The position numbers and the translations under genes are program-made. Positions 44,212 to 51,302 of a stretch of 64,000 nucleotides of DNA are shown here, one piece after another. The notes under the pieces were generated by a model, which searched no databases, was not told where the DNA came from, and was given only the letters and a program-made list of their open reading frames with translations. This DNA comes from Frankia sp. AiPa1. Lineage in GTDB: Bacteria > Actinomycetota > Actinomycetes > Frankiales > Frankiaceae. The stretch is from NCBI RefSeq assembly GCF_023243075.1, contig NZ_JALKFZ020000127.1:1-64000 (forward strand). Direction: 5' to 3'. How positions within the stretch are numbered: the stretch's first letter is position 1; each line of letters starts with the position of its first letter.

Positions 44212-44367
44212 TCCGCTTCGCGTGCGCTCGCGCCACGAGCCGGACCCGCTCGCCAGGACCCATGCGGGCCCGCAGGCCTCCGGCTGCCCTTTCCCGTCCG
44301 ACCCCGGCAACGCCGGCCCGAATCCCATGATCGCCACGCCGTGCGGTCGGCCACCGACCAAGATCCG

Positions 44368-44428
44368 TCCAAACAGGTCGCCGTGGGGGGCGAATCGGAC
44401 ACGAATGCCCCCACAGCGACCTGTTTGG
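44368..44428. repeat. Large inverted repeat downstream of ung
   Basis: Arms at about 44368-44389 and 44407-44428 pair over 22 bp with one mismatch (core ccaaacaggtcgc), with a loop of about 17 bases. Similarity between the arms continues outward over aagatc with a small insertion. It lies between convergent ung and the secreted-protein gene; it could be a bidirectional terminator or a dispersed palindromic element. Confidence 0.75.
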
Positions 44429-44592
44429 ATCTTGACCGGACCAGCTCTGCCACGGAGGGTGACTTCCCGCCGCAGGGTCCTCCGCCGAGCCTGAGGAGGG
44501 GAAGGGAAGGCGGGGGCCCCAGCAGGACGGCGGGAAGGTGGTCGGCAGCAGTGTCCGCAGGGCCCGGCGAACAGCCAGAACAGCCAGGACCG

Positions 44593-44717
44593 TTGGACCG
44601 CCAGGACCGCTGCCCCCGTTGGAGCGTCATGGACCGCCAGGGGCGCCGCCCACCGTGGAACCGCCAGGGATCGCCGCCGCCGTGGGACCGCCAGACTGCC
44701 ACCGTGGAACCGTCAGG
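44593..44717. repeat. Five degenerate copies of a tggaccgccagg unit
   Basis: Copies begin at 44593, 44629, 44655, 44682 and 44704 (gtggaaccgccagg and close variants), spaced 22-36 bp. They lie in the noncoding space between ung and the secreted-protein gene. No gene is supported at 44,212-44,768. Confidence 0.6.
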
Positions 44718-44768
44718 AACCGCAAGATGGCTGGTCGCGGCGGTCGCGCGGGCGGCGGGCGGTCTGGA

Positions 44769-45248
44769 TCAGGTGCGGGCGAGGTACTGGCGCGGGTAGG
44801 TGTGGGTCTTTCCGTTGCTGAAGTGCTGAGTGAGGGTTGCCGGCAGCCCGGTCCACCTCTGCGCCGGGGTGATGAAGACGCTCTCGGTCAGACCGTTGTA
44901 GCGGAACGTGACGGTCAGGGACACGCCCACGTAGCCCCAGCGCACGCTGTCGGGCGCCTTCCAGAGGAAGGGGTTGTTGTTCGGCAGGCCCAGCCAGGGA
45001 CGGCCGATGACTCGGACCGACGCGGTTGACCACTTGTCGCAGTCCGTGAAGCTGATGATGATGTTGACCAGCCTGCCGTCGGGTGCGTAGGAGTGCCAGT
45101 TCCCGGCATAGGGGTGACTGGTGCCGCAGTTCACGGTGGCCGCACGGGCCGCCGGGGGGTGCGCGGCAACGGTGAACCCGACGGCGAGTGCCAGGGTCAG
45201 GGCCAGGGCCGCCAGACGGCGGGCGGGAAGCGCGAGGCGGGCGGTCAC
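44769..45248 (-). CDS. Secreted protein of unknown function
   Basis: 159 residues with a clear signal peptide: basic MTARLALPARR, a hydrophobic LAALALTLALAVGFTVAA core, and a probable cleavage after AARA (about residue 36). The mature part, about 120 residues, has two Cys (in VNCGTSHP and FTDCDKWS) that could form a disulfide and is rich in aromatic residues and Thr/Ser, as in small beta-sheet secreted proteins. I recognise no family. It lies downstream of the IclR gene on the same strand with a 240-bp gap. Confidence 0.7.
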   Translation of the reverse strand: MTARLALPARRLAALALTLALAVGFTVAAHPPAARAATVNCGTSHPYAGNWHSYAPDGRLVNIIISFTDCDKWSTASVRVIGRPWLGLPNNNPFLWKAPDSVRWGYVGVSLTVTFRYNGLTESVFITPAQRWTGLPATLTQHFSNGKTHTYPRQYLART

Positions 45249-45488
45249 GTGTCCTCCTGGGACGGGTCGCGGGGGCCGTCCGGGAGACCGGGCAACCGGC
45301 GGCGAAACCCAGGGTCTTCGCCGCCGGCCCGTTGCGCCGCGTTCTGTCGCGACCTGGCCACGGCCCCGGTCCGCTCACCGGGACGCCCGCCCTGCGCGTA
45401 CACCGCACCCTGCGTTCGCGCGATCCTGCCCGCGGTCGTCGAGCTTGCGTGTCCGTGCGCGCACGTGTTCACGCGCGCGGGTGTCGTG
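45249..45488. other. Intergenic stretch upstream of the secreted-protein gene
   Basis: 240 bp between the IclR regulator and the secreted-protein gene, both on the minus strand. It should hold the secreted gene's promoter; I see no confident sites. Confidence 0.4.
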
Positions 45489-46352
45489 CTACTCGCACCA
45501 GACCGACGTCGACGGGCCGGGTGGCGGCGGGCCGGGCAGCCTTGTGCCGAGCCGGGTCGCGGTGTGCCGGAGGCGGTCGACGAGGTCCGGCGCGAGCCGC
45601 GGCGCCAGCACCATGGCGGTCAGCGCGGCGAGCACCGTCCCGTCCAGGCTGCGGATCGGTACCGACACGCAGCAGACGCCGGTCACGAGATCCTGCCGGT
45701 CGTAGGCGACGTGGTGCTCGCGGATCTCGGCGAGGGCACGCTGCCACTGCCGCGGCGACATCGACGGTGGTCCGGCCGGGTCGGACCGGTCGACCAGGTC
45801 GGACCGGTCAGCCAGGTCGGACCGGTGCGCGAGCAGGAGCTGGCCGCCGGCGGTGTCCAGGCGCCGTGATGTCGGGCTGTCGCCGAGGTCCAGGCCGCGC
45901 TCAGCGGCGGCGCTGGTGGCGGCGACGACCTGGTCGTCGCGCAGGACGACGACGGCGACGGCCGCGCCGGTGGCGGCGCTCAGCGCGGCGACGGGCTCCC
46001 GGGCCATGCGAGCCAACCGGTGCAATGACCGGTCGGGGGCGGTAATCCGCCGCAGGCCCGCGCCGATCCGGTAGCCCCCCGCGCCGTCCCGGTCTACGGC
46101 GCCCACCGCGGTGAGCTGCTCGACCAGGCGGTGCACCGTCGACTTCGGCAGGCCGGTCGTCCTGGCCAGTTCCGACAGGCCGGTCGAGTGGTACCAGGAC
46201 AGCGCGTCGAGAATGCCGAAGGCGCCCTCCAGCACCCCGCGCCCACGTGTCGGTGCCAGACCATCGGACCCTGCCACGATGCCGCCTCCCCCGAGATCGA
46301 CCACCCGGCTGTACGGCGAAACCGTCGAACATACGGGAGCAGGAGTGATCAT
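45489..46352 (-). CDS. IclR-family transcriptional regulator
   Basis: DNA-binding regulator with an N-terminal winged helix (LSELARTTGLPKSTVHRLVE, then DGAGGYRIGAGLRRI) and a C-terminal IclR effector domain (LVTGVCCVSVPIRSLDGTVL). A duplicated Ser-Asp-Leu-Val-Asp-Arg stretch, about RSDLADRSDLVDRSD, sits in the effector domain at roughly 45780-45830. The start is uncertain: ATG 46352 is used, and a GTG at 46304 is an alternative; neither has a good ribosome site. The target is unknown; the nearest same-strand gene is the secreted-protein gene. Confidence 0.85.
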   Translation of the reverse strand: MITPAPVCSTVSPYSRVVDLGGGGIVAGSDGLAPTRGRGVLEGAFGILDALSWYHSTGLSELARTTGLPKSTVHRLVEQLTAVGAVDRDGAGGYRIGAGLRRITAPDRSLHRLARMAREPVAALSAATGAAVAVVVLRDDQVVAATSAAAERGLDLGDSPTSRRLDTAGGQLLLAHRSDLADRSDLVDRSDPAGPPSMSPRQWQRALAEIREHHVAYDRQDLVTGVCCVSVPIRSLDGTVLAALTAMVLAPRLAPDLVDRLRHTATRLGTRLPGPPPPGPSTSVWCE

Positions 46353-46490
46353 AGGGCCGGCGGAAGTGCGGGACCGTCGAGATACTCGAACGGGCGTCGG
46401 AGTTGGCCACGGCGATGAGCGAATGGGCGGCGGGAACGGCGGTTTCCGCGGCGATGTCACCGGGCTGCTTGTCGCTTCGCAGGACAGGGG

Positions 46491-46694
46491 ATGCGGGTCG
46501 TCGGCGCCGCGCGGGACGGCGCCGAGGCGGTGAAGCTCGCCGGCCAGCTGCGTCCCGACCTGGTCCTCAGGGACATCCGGATGCCCGATCTGAACGGCAT
46601 CGACGCCACTCGGCGGATCACCGCGCACCCGGCCAGCCGGGTCATCATCCTGACCTCGTTCGACCTGGACGAGTATGTGTTCGCCGCGGCCACC
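46491..46694 (+). pseudogene. Remnant of a NarL-type response regulator receiver domain
   Basis: About 68 codons match the middle of a response regulator: MRVVGAARDGAEAVKLA, then LRPDLVLRDIRMPDLNGID with the phospho-acceptor Asp, and RVIILTSFDLDEYVFAA. The first 40 or so residues (with the acidic pocket) and everything after the fourth strand, including the LuxR helix-turn-helix, are missing. The frame then runs into the terminator hairpin and the antisense of the next gene. It is a decayed fragment, not a working gene. Confidence 0.75.
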
Positions 46695-46703
46695 CTCACC
46701 GGA

Positions 46704-46733
46704 CGGGCCCCACCGCACCAACGGTGGGGCCCG
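46704..46733 (-). terminator. Strong hairpin terminator of the Asp/Lys/Trp-rich secreted protein gene
   Basis: Perfect 12-bp arms cgggccccaccg (46704-46715) and cggtggggcccg (46722-46733) with a 6-base loop, 28 bp after the stop codon of the minus-strand gene. Confidence 0.8.
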
Positions 46734-46761
46734 CACAAGTGGCCGACTCGGTCGCTAGTCG

Positions 46762-47217
46762 TCAGTCCCTGCCGTCGCCCTTCCAGTCGTCCTTGTTCCA
46801 GCCGTCCTTGCGATCATGGTCCTTCTTCCAGCCATCCTTGCGATCATGGTCTTTGTTCCAGCCGTCCCTGTTCCAGCTGTCCTTCTTCCAGTCATCCTTG
46901 TCCTTGTCGCCGAACCAGTCGTCCTTGTGTCGGTCATCGTTGTGGCGGGCGTCCTTGTCGTCGAACCAGTCGTCCTTCTTCCAGTGCCCATCCTTTCCCT
47001 TGTCGTCGAACCAGTCGTCGTCGAACCAGTCGTCCTTGCGGTTGTCTTTCCGCCACCCGTCGTCTCCCCAGCGGTCGGCCTGCGCGACCGTCTCCCGGCC
47101 GTCCGACGCGAAGGCGCTCGAAGCCGCCGGCCCCAGTGCGACGAAAATGGTCGCCGCGCTCGACAGCGCGACCACTGCGGCCCGAGTTCTCATCGATCTC
47201 TGCACGGTTCTCTCCAT
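46762..47217 (-). CDS. Secreted Asp/Lys/Trp-rich repeat protein
   Basis: About 151 residues from ATG 47217 (an inner ATG at 47193 is also possible). The N-terminus is a signal peptide (MRTRAAVVALSSAATIFVAL, cleavage near SAFA). The mature part is built almost entirely from charged repeats around Trp: KDDWFDDK and DRKDGWKKD occur several times, with Trp about every 6-11 residues and no Cys. Such a zwitterionic, low-complexity, aromatic-spaced chain suggests a cell-surface or matrix role, but the family is unknown to me. A strong terminator follows. Confidence 0.7.
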   Translation of the reverse strand: MERTVQRSMRTRAAVVALSSAATIFVALGPAASSAFASDGRETVAQADRWGDDGWRKDNRKDDWFDDDWFDDKGKDGHWKKDDWFDDKDARHNDDRHKDDWFGDKDKDDWKKDSWNRDGWNKDHDRKDGWKKDHDRKDGWNKDDWKGDGRD

Positions 47218-47810
47218 TGCTTTCAGAAGAGCAGCCAATCAGGGTCGCGGGAAAGCGTATCCGGTCTGCCACGGGCCGCAAATCCAGCCGCCAAACCTCG
47301 CTATATATTCGGAATTCTTTCCGGGTTTTTGCACATCTCGACCGGGCCCCGGGCGCCGGGCCATGCGGGCAGATTGCGGCGACGGCGCGACATTCCGGGC
47401 AGGGCGCAGATGACCGTGCTCGCGGTCGCCACGGGATCGACGTCGGCGATCGTCCGACGATGGTGATCGGCGAGCCGGCCGGGACGGGGCGCCCGCAGGC
47501 CTCGAGGGCGGCCTCGAACGCCTCGGCCGCCGCGTCCTCGGCGACGTGTCAGTGCCCGGTCGGTGCCCTCGAGACTGGAACCGTGCCAGGACGCCCTTCA
47601 CGACGACCTACTCATCCCGATCCTGCTTGCGGCGCGCTGCGTGCGTGGCCATCGCAGGAGGAGATGAGGGCGTAGGGTTCGGCGAGAGACGCCGCGTCCG
47701 GGGATGGACGTGGGCGGTGAGTTGCCGGGGTGAGGCCATGCGTGCGCAGCGCCTCTCTTCTCCATGCCCTGAAACAGCGGTAACTCCTGCCTGAGAAAGG
47801 CATCTCCCTC
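47218..47810. other. Intergenic region with a palindrome and AT-rich promoter-like stretch
   Basis: About 590 bp between divergent genes. An AT-rich stretch (tatatattcgg at about 47302-47312) with the inverted repeat CGGAA-agaa-TTCCG (read on the minus strand, 47310-47323) lies roughly 95 bp before the Asp/Lys/Trp-rich gene and could belong to its promoter. I see no supported gene in the rest. Confidence 0.35.
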
Positions 47811-48746
47811 ATGCATCTCCTGATCCTGGGTGGAACCAGGTTCGTCGGCCGCGCCGTCGTGGACGCGGCGCTCGCCGCCGGCGCCGAGGTCACCCTGTTC
47901 AACCGGGGGCTGACCGCCCCGGGACTGTTCCCGCAGCTGGAAACCGTGCTCGGTGACCGGAGCACGGACCTGTCCGCCCTTGCCGGACGGCGTTTCGACC
48001 TGGTCATCGACTGCGCCGGGTACGAGCCGGCCGTGGTCGCCCGCTCGGTCGCCGCCTTGGGCGAGGCAGTCGACCGGTACGTTTTCGTCTCCTCCGTCTC
48101 GGTCTACGCCGACCAGACCACTGCGCCCGTCGAGGGCGCCGTCGTCCGCGAGGACGACTCCTACGGTGGCCGCAAGGCGGCGTGCGAGCGCATCGTGCTC
48201 GCCGGCTTCGGCGATCGCGCCCTGATCGCCCGGTCCGGGCTCCTCGTCGGCCCGCACGACCCCACCGAGCGGTTCGCCTACTGGACGCGGCGCTTCACCC
48301 GCGGCGGCCCGGTCCTCGCCCCCGGCCATCCGGCCGATCCCGCCCAGTTCCTCGACGTCCGGGACCTCGGCGCGTGGCTGGTCGACGCGACCGCGTCGGG
48401 CATCCACAACGCGGTCGGGCTGTCGCTGCCGATGGGCGAACTGCTCGACGTCTGCCGCACGGTCGCGGGCTCGAACGCGCCGCTCGTCTGGAGGTCCACC
48501 GCGGACCTGCTGGCGGCCGGGGTCGCGCCGTGGATGGGTGTGCCTCTGTGGATCGGCGATCCGGCCTGGAGCGCGGCCAACCTGGTCGACGGCCGCCGCG
48601 CCCGCGCCCACGGCCTGCGGACCCGCCCGATCGTCCAGACCGTCACCGATGTCGCGACCTGGGACGCTGCCCGCGGCGGCCCCCTCGACGGACGTGAGCC
48701 CCTGCCCGCCGACGACGAAAGGCGACTCCTGCTCGCCACATCCTGA
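47811..48746 (+). CDS. NAD(P)-dependent epimerase/dehydratase-like reductase
   Basis: 311-residue extended or atypical short-chain dehydrogenase. The dinucleotide motif is at the N-terminus (LILGGTRFVGRAVV), followed by VIDCAGYEP, FVSSVSVYAD, and the catalytic YGGRK (Tyr-xxx-Lys). The conserved FLDVRDLGAWLVDA region is as in the GGTRFxG subgroup of isoflavone-reductase-like and epimerase proteins. The substrate is unknown. AAAGG lies about ten bases before the ATG. It ends at a strong hairpin and appears monocistronic. Confidence 0.9.
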   Translation: MHLLILGGTRFVGRAVVDAALAAGAEVTLFNRGLTAPGLFPQLETVLGDRSTDLSALAGRRFDLVIDCAGYEPAVVARSVAALGEAVDRYVFVSSVSVYADQTTAPVEGAVVREDDSYGGRKAACERIVLAGFGDRALIARSGLLVGPHDPTERFAYWTRRFTRGGPVLAPGHPADPAQFLDVRDLGAWLVDATASGIHNAVGLSLPMGELLDVCRTVAGSNAPLVWRSTADLLAAGVAPWMGVPLWIGDPAWSAANLVDGRRARAHGLRTRPIVQTVTDVATWDAARGGPLDGREPLPADDERRLLLATS

Positions 48747-48754
48747 CGCCGACC

Positions 48755-48796
48755 CCGTTCGGCGGCTGCCGAGTGATGCTGGCAGCCGCCGAACGG
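48755..48796 (+). terminator. Hairpin terminator after the epimerase-like gene
   Basis: Perfect 16-bp arms (48755-48770 and 48781-48796; core ttcggcggctgcc) with a 10-base loop start 8 bp after the stop codon. Confidence 0.85.
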
Positions 48797-49198
48797 TCTG
48801 GCGCCGACAGAGGCGATTCCCCTTTCCCCTGTTCCACCGTGCCTGGCCCCGGGCGAGCAGGAGCCGCATCGCGGCGAGTTTCACCCGTCTCCACACCGTC
48901 CGTCCGACCGGTACCCAAGCTACCCGCGCGTCGGGACGGGGATGGTGTTCCTACTACAGGGCTACGAAGGGTGTTATGCCCTGGTTTGCCCCTGCAGAAG
49001 CGACACCGAAGCGCTGTGGCCACTCCAGGCCGCGGCGGCGCGGCCCTCGTACCACTGCTGGGTGTGGTCGGCGATCATGACGCCCTGGCCCGGCCCGATC
49101 GACGTGTCACGTCGTCCTCGCACCATCCCGCCGTCCCCGTCCCCGTCCCCCCGTCCCGTCACCGTCACCGTCCCGTCACCAGTCAGCCCGGTCGCCCG
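48797..49198. other. Intergenic stretch with no supported gene
   Basis: About 400 bp between the terminator of the epimerase-like gene and the end of the glutathione transferase gene on the other strand. It contains a short run of gtcaccgtc/ccgtcccc repeats at about 49134-49180 and nothing else I can name. Confidence 0.4.
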
Positions 49199-50083
49199 TC
49201 AGCCGGCCGCGGGAGTGTCCCAGCCGGGAGGGACGGTGGGATCGGCGAAGGTGGTGAAGTCGGTCGTCGCCCGGAAGGCGGGCAGCTGGTACAGGCGGCG
49301 GGCATAGGCCCACAGGTTCGGGTGGTTGCGGCGTTGCGCGTCGTCGGCGCGTCCAGGATAGCGGGCAAGCGAGACCCACAGGCGGATGTCGGCCTCGGTG
49401 AGCTGGCCGCCGACCAGGTACGGGGCGTCGGCGAGGCGGGCGTCGAGCCGGGTGAACGCGCCCTGCAGCGCGGCGCGGGCCGCCTCGTCGTGGGCGGCCC
49501 GGTGGACGCCGCGGTTCACCGCGGGACCGATCCAGGAGTCGAGCTCGGCGATCTCGGCGCGCAGGTGCTCGGGGTAGATGTCGGCACCGTTGGACCAGGC
49601 CCCGAACTGGGTGGCCAGATCGATGCCGAGGGTGACGAAATCGTTGCTGACGACCCGGCGGGTCTCCCGGTCCCACAGCGTCGGCACGGAGACGTGGCCG
49701 TCGAAGCCGGGCTCGGTCGCCTCGTAGGCGTCGCGCAGCAGGGTGAACCCGTTCACCGGGTCCGGTCCGTTGGATTCGCGAAATGCCCAGCCGCGGGCGT
49801 CCCGGCTGTTGTCGACGTAGGACACGCTGATGACGTCCTCGAGTCCGTTCAGCGCGATCTGCAGGATGACCCGCTGCGCCCAGGGGCAGAACCAGCCGGA
49901 GTAGATGTGGTAACGCCCCGGCTCGGCCCGATATCCGCTCGACCCGTCCGCGGTGATCCGTGCGGTGAACCGATACAGCGGCCGCGGGTCCCCCGGGTCC
50001 TGCCTGATCGTGTACTGGCCGTACGTGGCGACGTCGGTCGGGCTGGCAAAGAGGGAACTCACTTGTTGGGACACGCTCGTCAT
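49199..50083 (-). CDS. Glutathione transferase, Xi class (glutathionyl-hydroquinone reductase type)
   Basis: 294-residue protein of the ECM4/Xi-class family, which reduces glutathionyl-(chloro)hydroquinones through a catalytic Cys. The thioredoxin-fold motif is FCPWAQRV with Cys66. Also seen are SVPTLWDRETRRVVSND and the C-terminal helical part (LVGGQLTEADIRLWVSLARY). Actinomycetes usually use mycothiol instead of glutathione, so the thiol partner is uncertain. It lies 54 bp after the TauD-family gene on the same strand, probably in one operon. Confidence 0.92.
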   Translation of the reverse strand: MTSVSQQVSSLFASPTDVATYGQYTIRQDPGDPRPLYRFTARITADGSSGYRAEPGRYHIYSGWFCPWAQRVILQIALNGLEDVISVSYVDNSRDARGWAFRESNGPDPVNGFTLLRDAYEATEPGFDGHVSVPTLWDRETRRVVSNDFVTLGIDLATQFGAWSNGADIYPEHLRAEIAELDSWIGPAVNRGVHRAAHDEAARAALQGAFTRLDARLADAPYLVGGQLTEADIRLWVSLARYPGRADDAQRRNHPNLWAYARRLYQLPAFRATTDFTTFADPTVPPGWDTPAAG

Positions 50084-50137
50084 CCTCCTGGTTGGGCCGG
50101 CCTGCCCGGCTGCCGCGGTTGGGGCGGCACAGCCGGT

Positions 50138-50929
50138 TCAGCCGCCGATGACCTTGCGGTAGGCCCGTGGGCCATCGTAGTCGTTGACCGCGAAATGCCA
50201 GGTGGCCTGGTTGTCCCAGATGACGAAGTCGCCGGGCTTCCAGCCGAAGCTCACGGTGTAGTTCGGCGAGGAGGCGTGCTTGAGCAGAAACGGCAGGAGC
50301 GCCTCGCCCTCGGCGGCGCTGATGCCGCCGGTCAGGCGCAGCGCCGAGGAGCTGAGGAACAGCCCCTCGCGACCGGTGTGACGGTGGGTGCGCACCACGG
50401 GATGCTCGACGGTCTCGGTCACCGGCGGCCGGTTATAGGTACCGTCCCCGGGATAGACGTCGTACACCGCGCTGACCGATTGGAGTAGTCGCCGGAACGG
50501 CTCGGACAGACCGTCGTAGGCCGCTTGCAGGTCCGCCCACAGGGTGTGGCCGCCAACCTCCGGCACCACCTGATAGGTCAGCGACTCGAGGTTGAACGGC
50601 GGGGTGCGCCACACGCCGCCGACGTGCCACGTCGAGGCGGCACCCGCCTTCTCAAGGTCGAAAGTATACACCAGCCGGTTGTCCTCATGACGGCGCAGCC
50701 ACGTGGGGTGGTCGAACGGCTCATCGAAGATCCGCACAGCCCGCACGTGCGCGGCGGGGGAGAGATGTTGGCCGCGGAAAACCAGGACCTTGTGCGCCCA
50801 GAAGTCCTCGCGCAGCGCCTGCGCGGTGGCCTCGTCAACGCCGCTCCCCAGATTCACGCCGACGATCTCGGCCCCGAGGACAGGACTGGCCTGACGGACT
50901 TCGTAAGGCGCGGTACGGGCGGTGGTCAC
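50138..50929 (-). CDS. TauD/TfdA-family Fe(II)/2-oxoglutarate enzyme with HxG in place of HxD
   Basis: 263-residue protein of the TauD family. Family landmarks: DFWAHKVLVFRGQ, VVPEVGGHTLWADLQAAYDG (Thr129, 2-oxoglutarate side), WDNQATWHFAV with the distal iron ligand His245, and the C-terminal Arg (RAYRKVIGG). The proximal motif, normally His-x-Asp/Glu, reads STWHVGGVW: His102 is followed by Val103 and Gly104. Loss of this carboxylate is the hallmark of non-haem iron halogenases (HxA/HxG), though it can also mark a catalytically altered or dead oxygenase. It starts with GTG after AAAGGGGGA and is followed by the Xi-class transferase 54 bp downstream. Confidence 0.93.
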   Translation of the reverse strand: MTTARTAPYEVRQASPVLGAEIVGVNLGSGVDEATAQALREDFWAHKVLVFRGQHLSPAAHVRAVRIFDEPFDHPTWLRRHEDNRLVYTFDLEKAGAASTWHVGGVWRTPPFNLESLTYQVVPEVGGHTLWADLQAAYDGLSEPFRRLLQSVSAVYDVYPGDGTYNRPPVTETVEHPVVRTHRHTGREGLFLSSSALRLTGGISAAEGEALLPFLLKHASSPNYTVSFGWKPGDFVIWDNQATWHFAVNDYDGPRAYRKVIGG

Positions 50930-51302
50930 CGTGTCCCCCTTTGCCTAGGCGCGACGTCTGATCTGACACATCGGTCAGCCGGACGCTAACTCCACCGCAA
51001 CCGATTCCGCAATCCTCATCGGTGTGGTGAAAGGAATGCGGCACACATCAGCAACATTTTCGTGGCCGACCGGCCGGCACGGAGGCGACGCAGCGGCCCG
51101 TCCGCCCGTCCCGCCCCCGCGCAACCCATCGGCGCCCTCGCTGTCACGTTCTGCCCGCCATCACGTCCTGCCCGGCGTCGGTCCTTCCTGCCCGGCGTCG
51201 GTCCTCCCTTCTCGGCGCCGGATCTTCCCGGCGCCGGGTACCCCGTTTCAGGCTCCCCCGCGAGCGGGCGCGCGGGGGGTGCACTCGGGCAGACTTGGAC
51301 GG
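50930..51302. other. Divergent control region between the TauD-family gene and the oligopeptidase gene
   Basis: About 370 bp that must hold promoters for both directions. A perfect 20-bp tandem duplication (unit tcctgcccggcgtcggtcct) lies at 51166-51185 and 51186-51205. The plus-strand frame is open upstream to 51024, but that part is Pro/Arg-rich and unlike the family. Confidence 0.5.

Noticed and set aside
46403-47413. Plus-strand frame rich in Ser/Phe/Gln across the Asp/Lys/Trp-rich gene
   Set aside because: Antisense of a repeat-coding gene with a signal peptide and terminator on the minus strand.
48773-50488. Long plus-strand frame across the glutathione transferase and TauD genes
   Set aside because: Antisense to two well-supported genes and no recognisable protein.
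51024-51302. Upstream extension of the oligopeptidase
   Set aside because: The extra residues are Pro/Arg-rich without similarity to the family, which begins at DPYLWLED.
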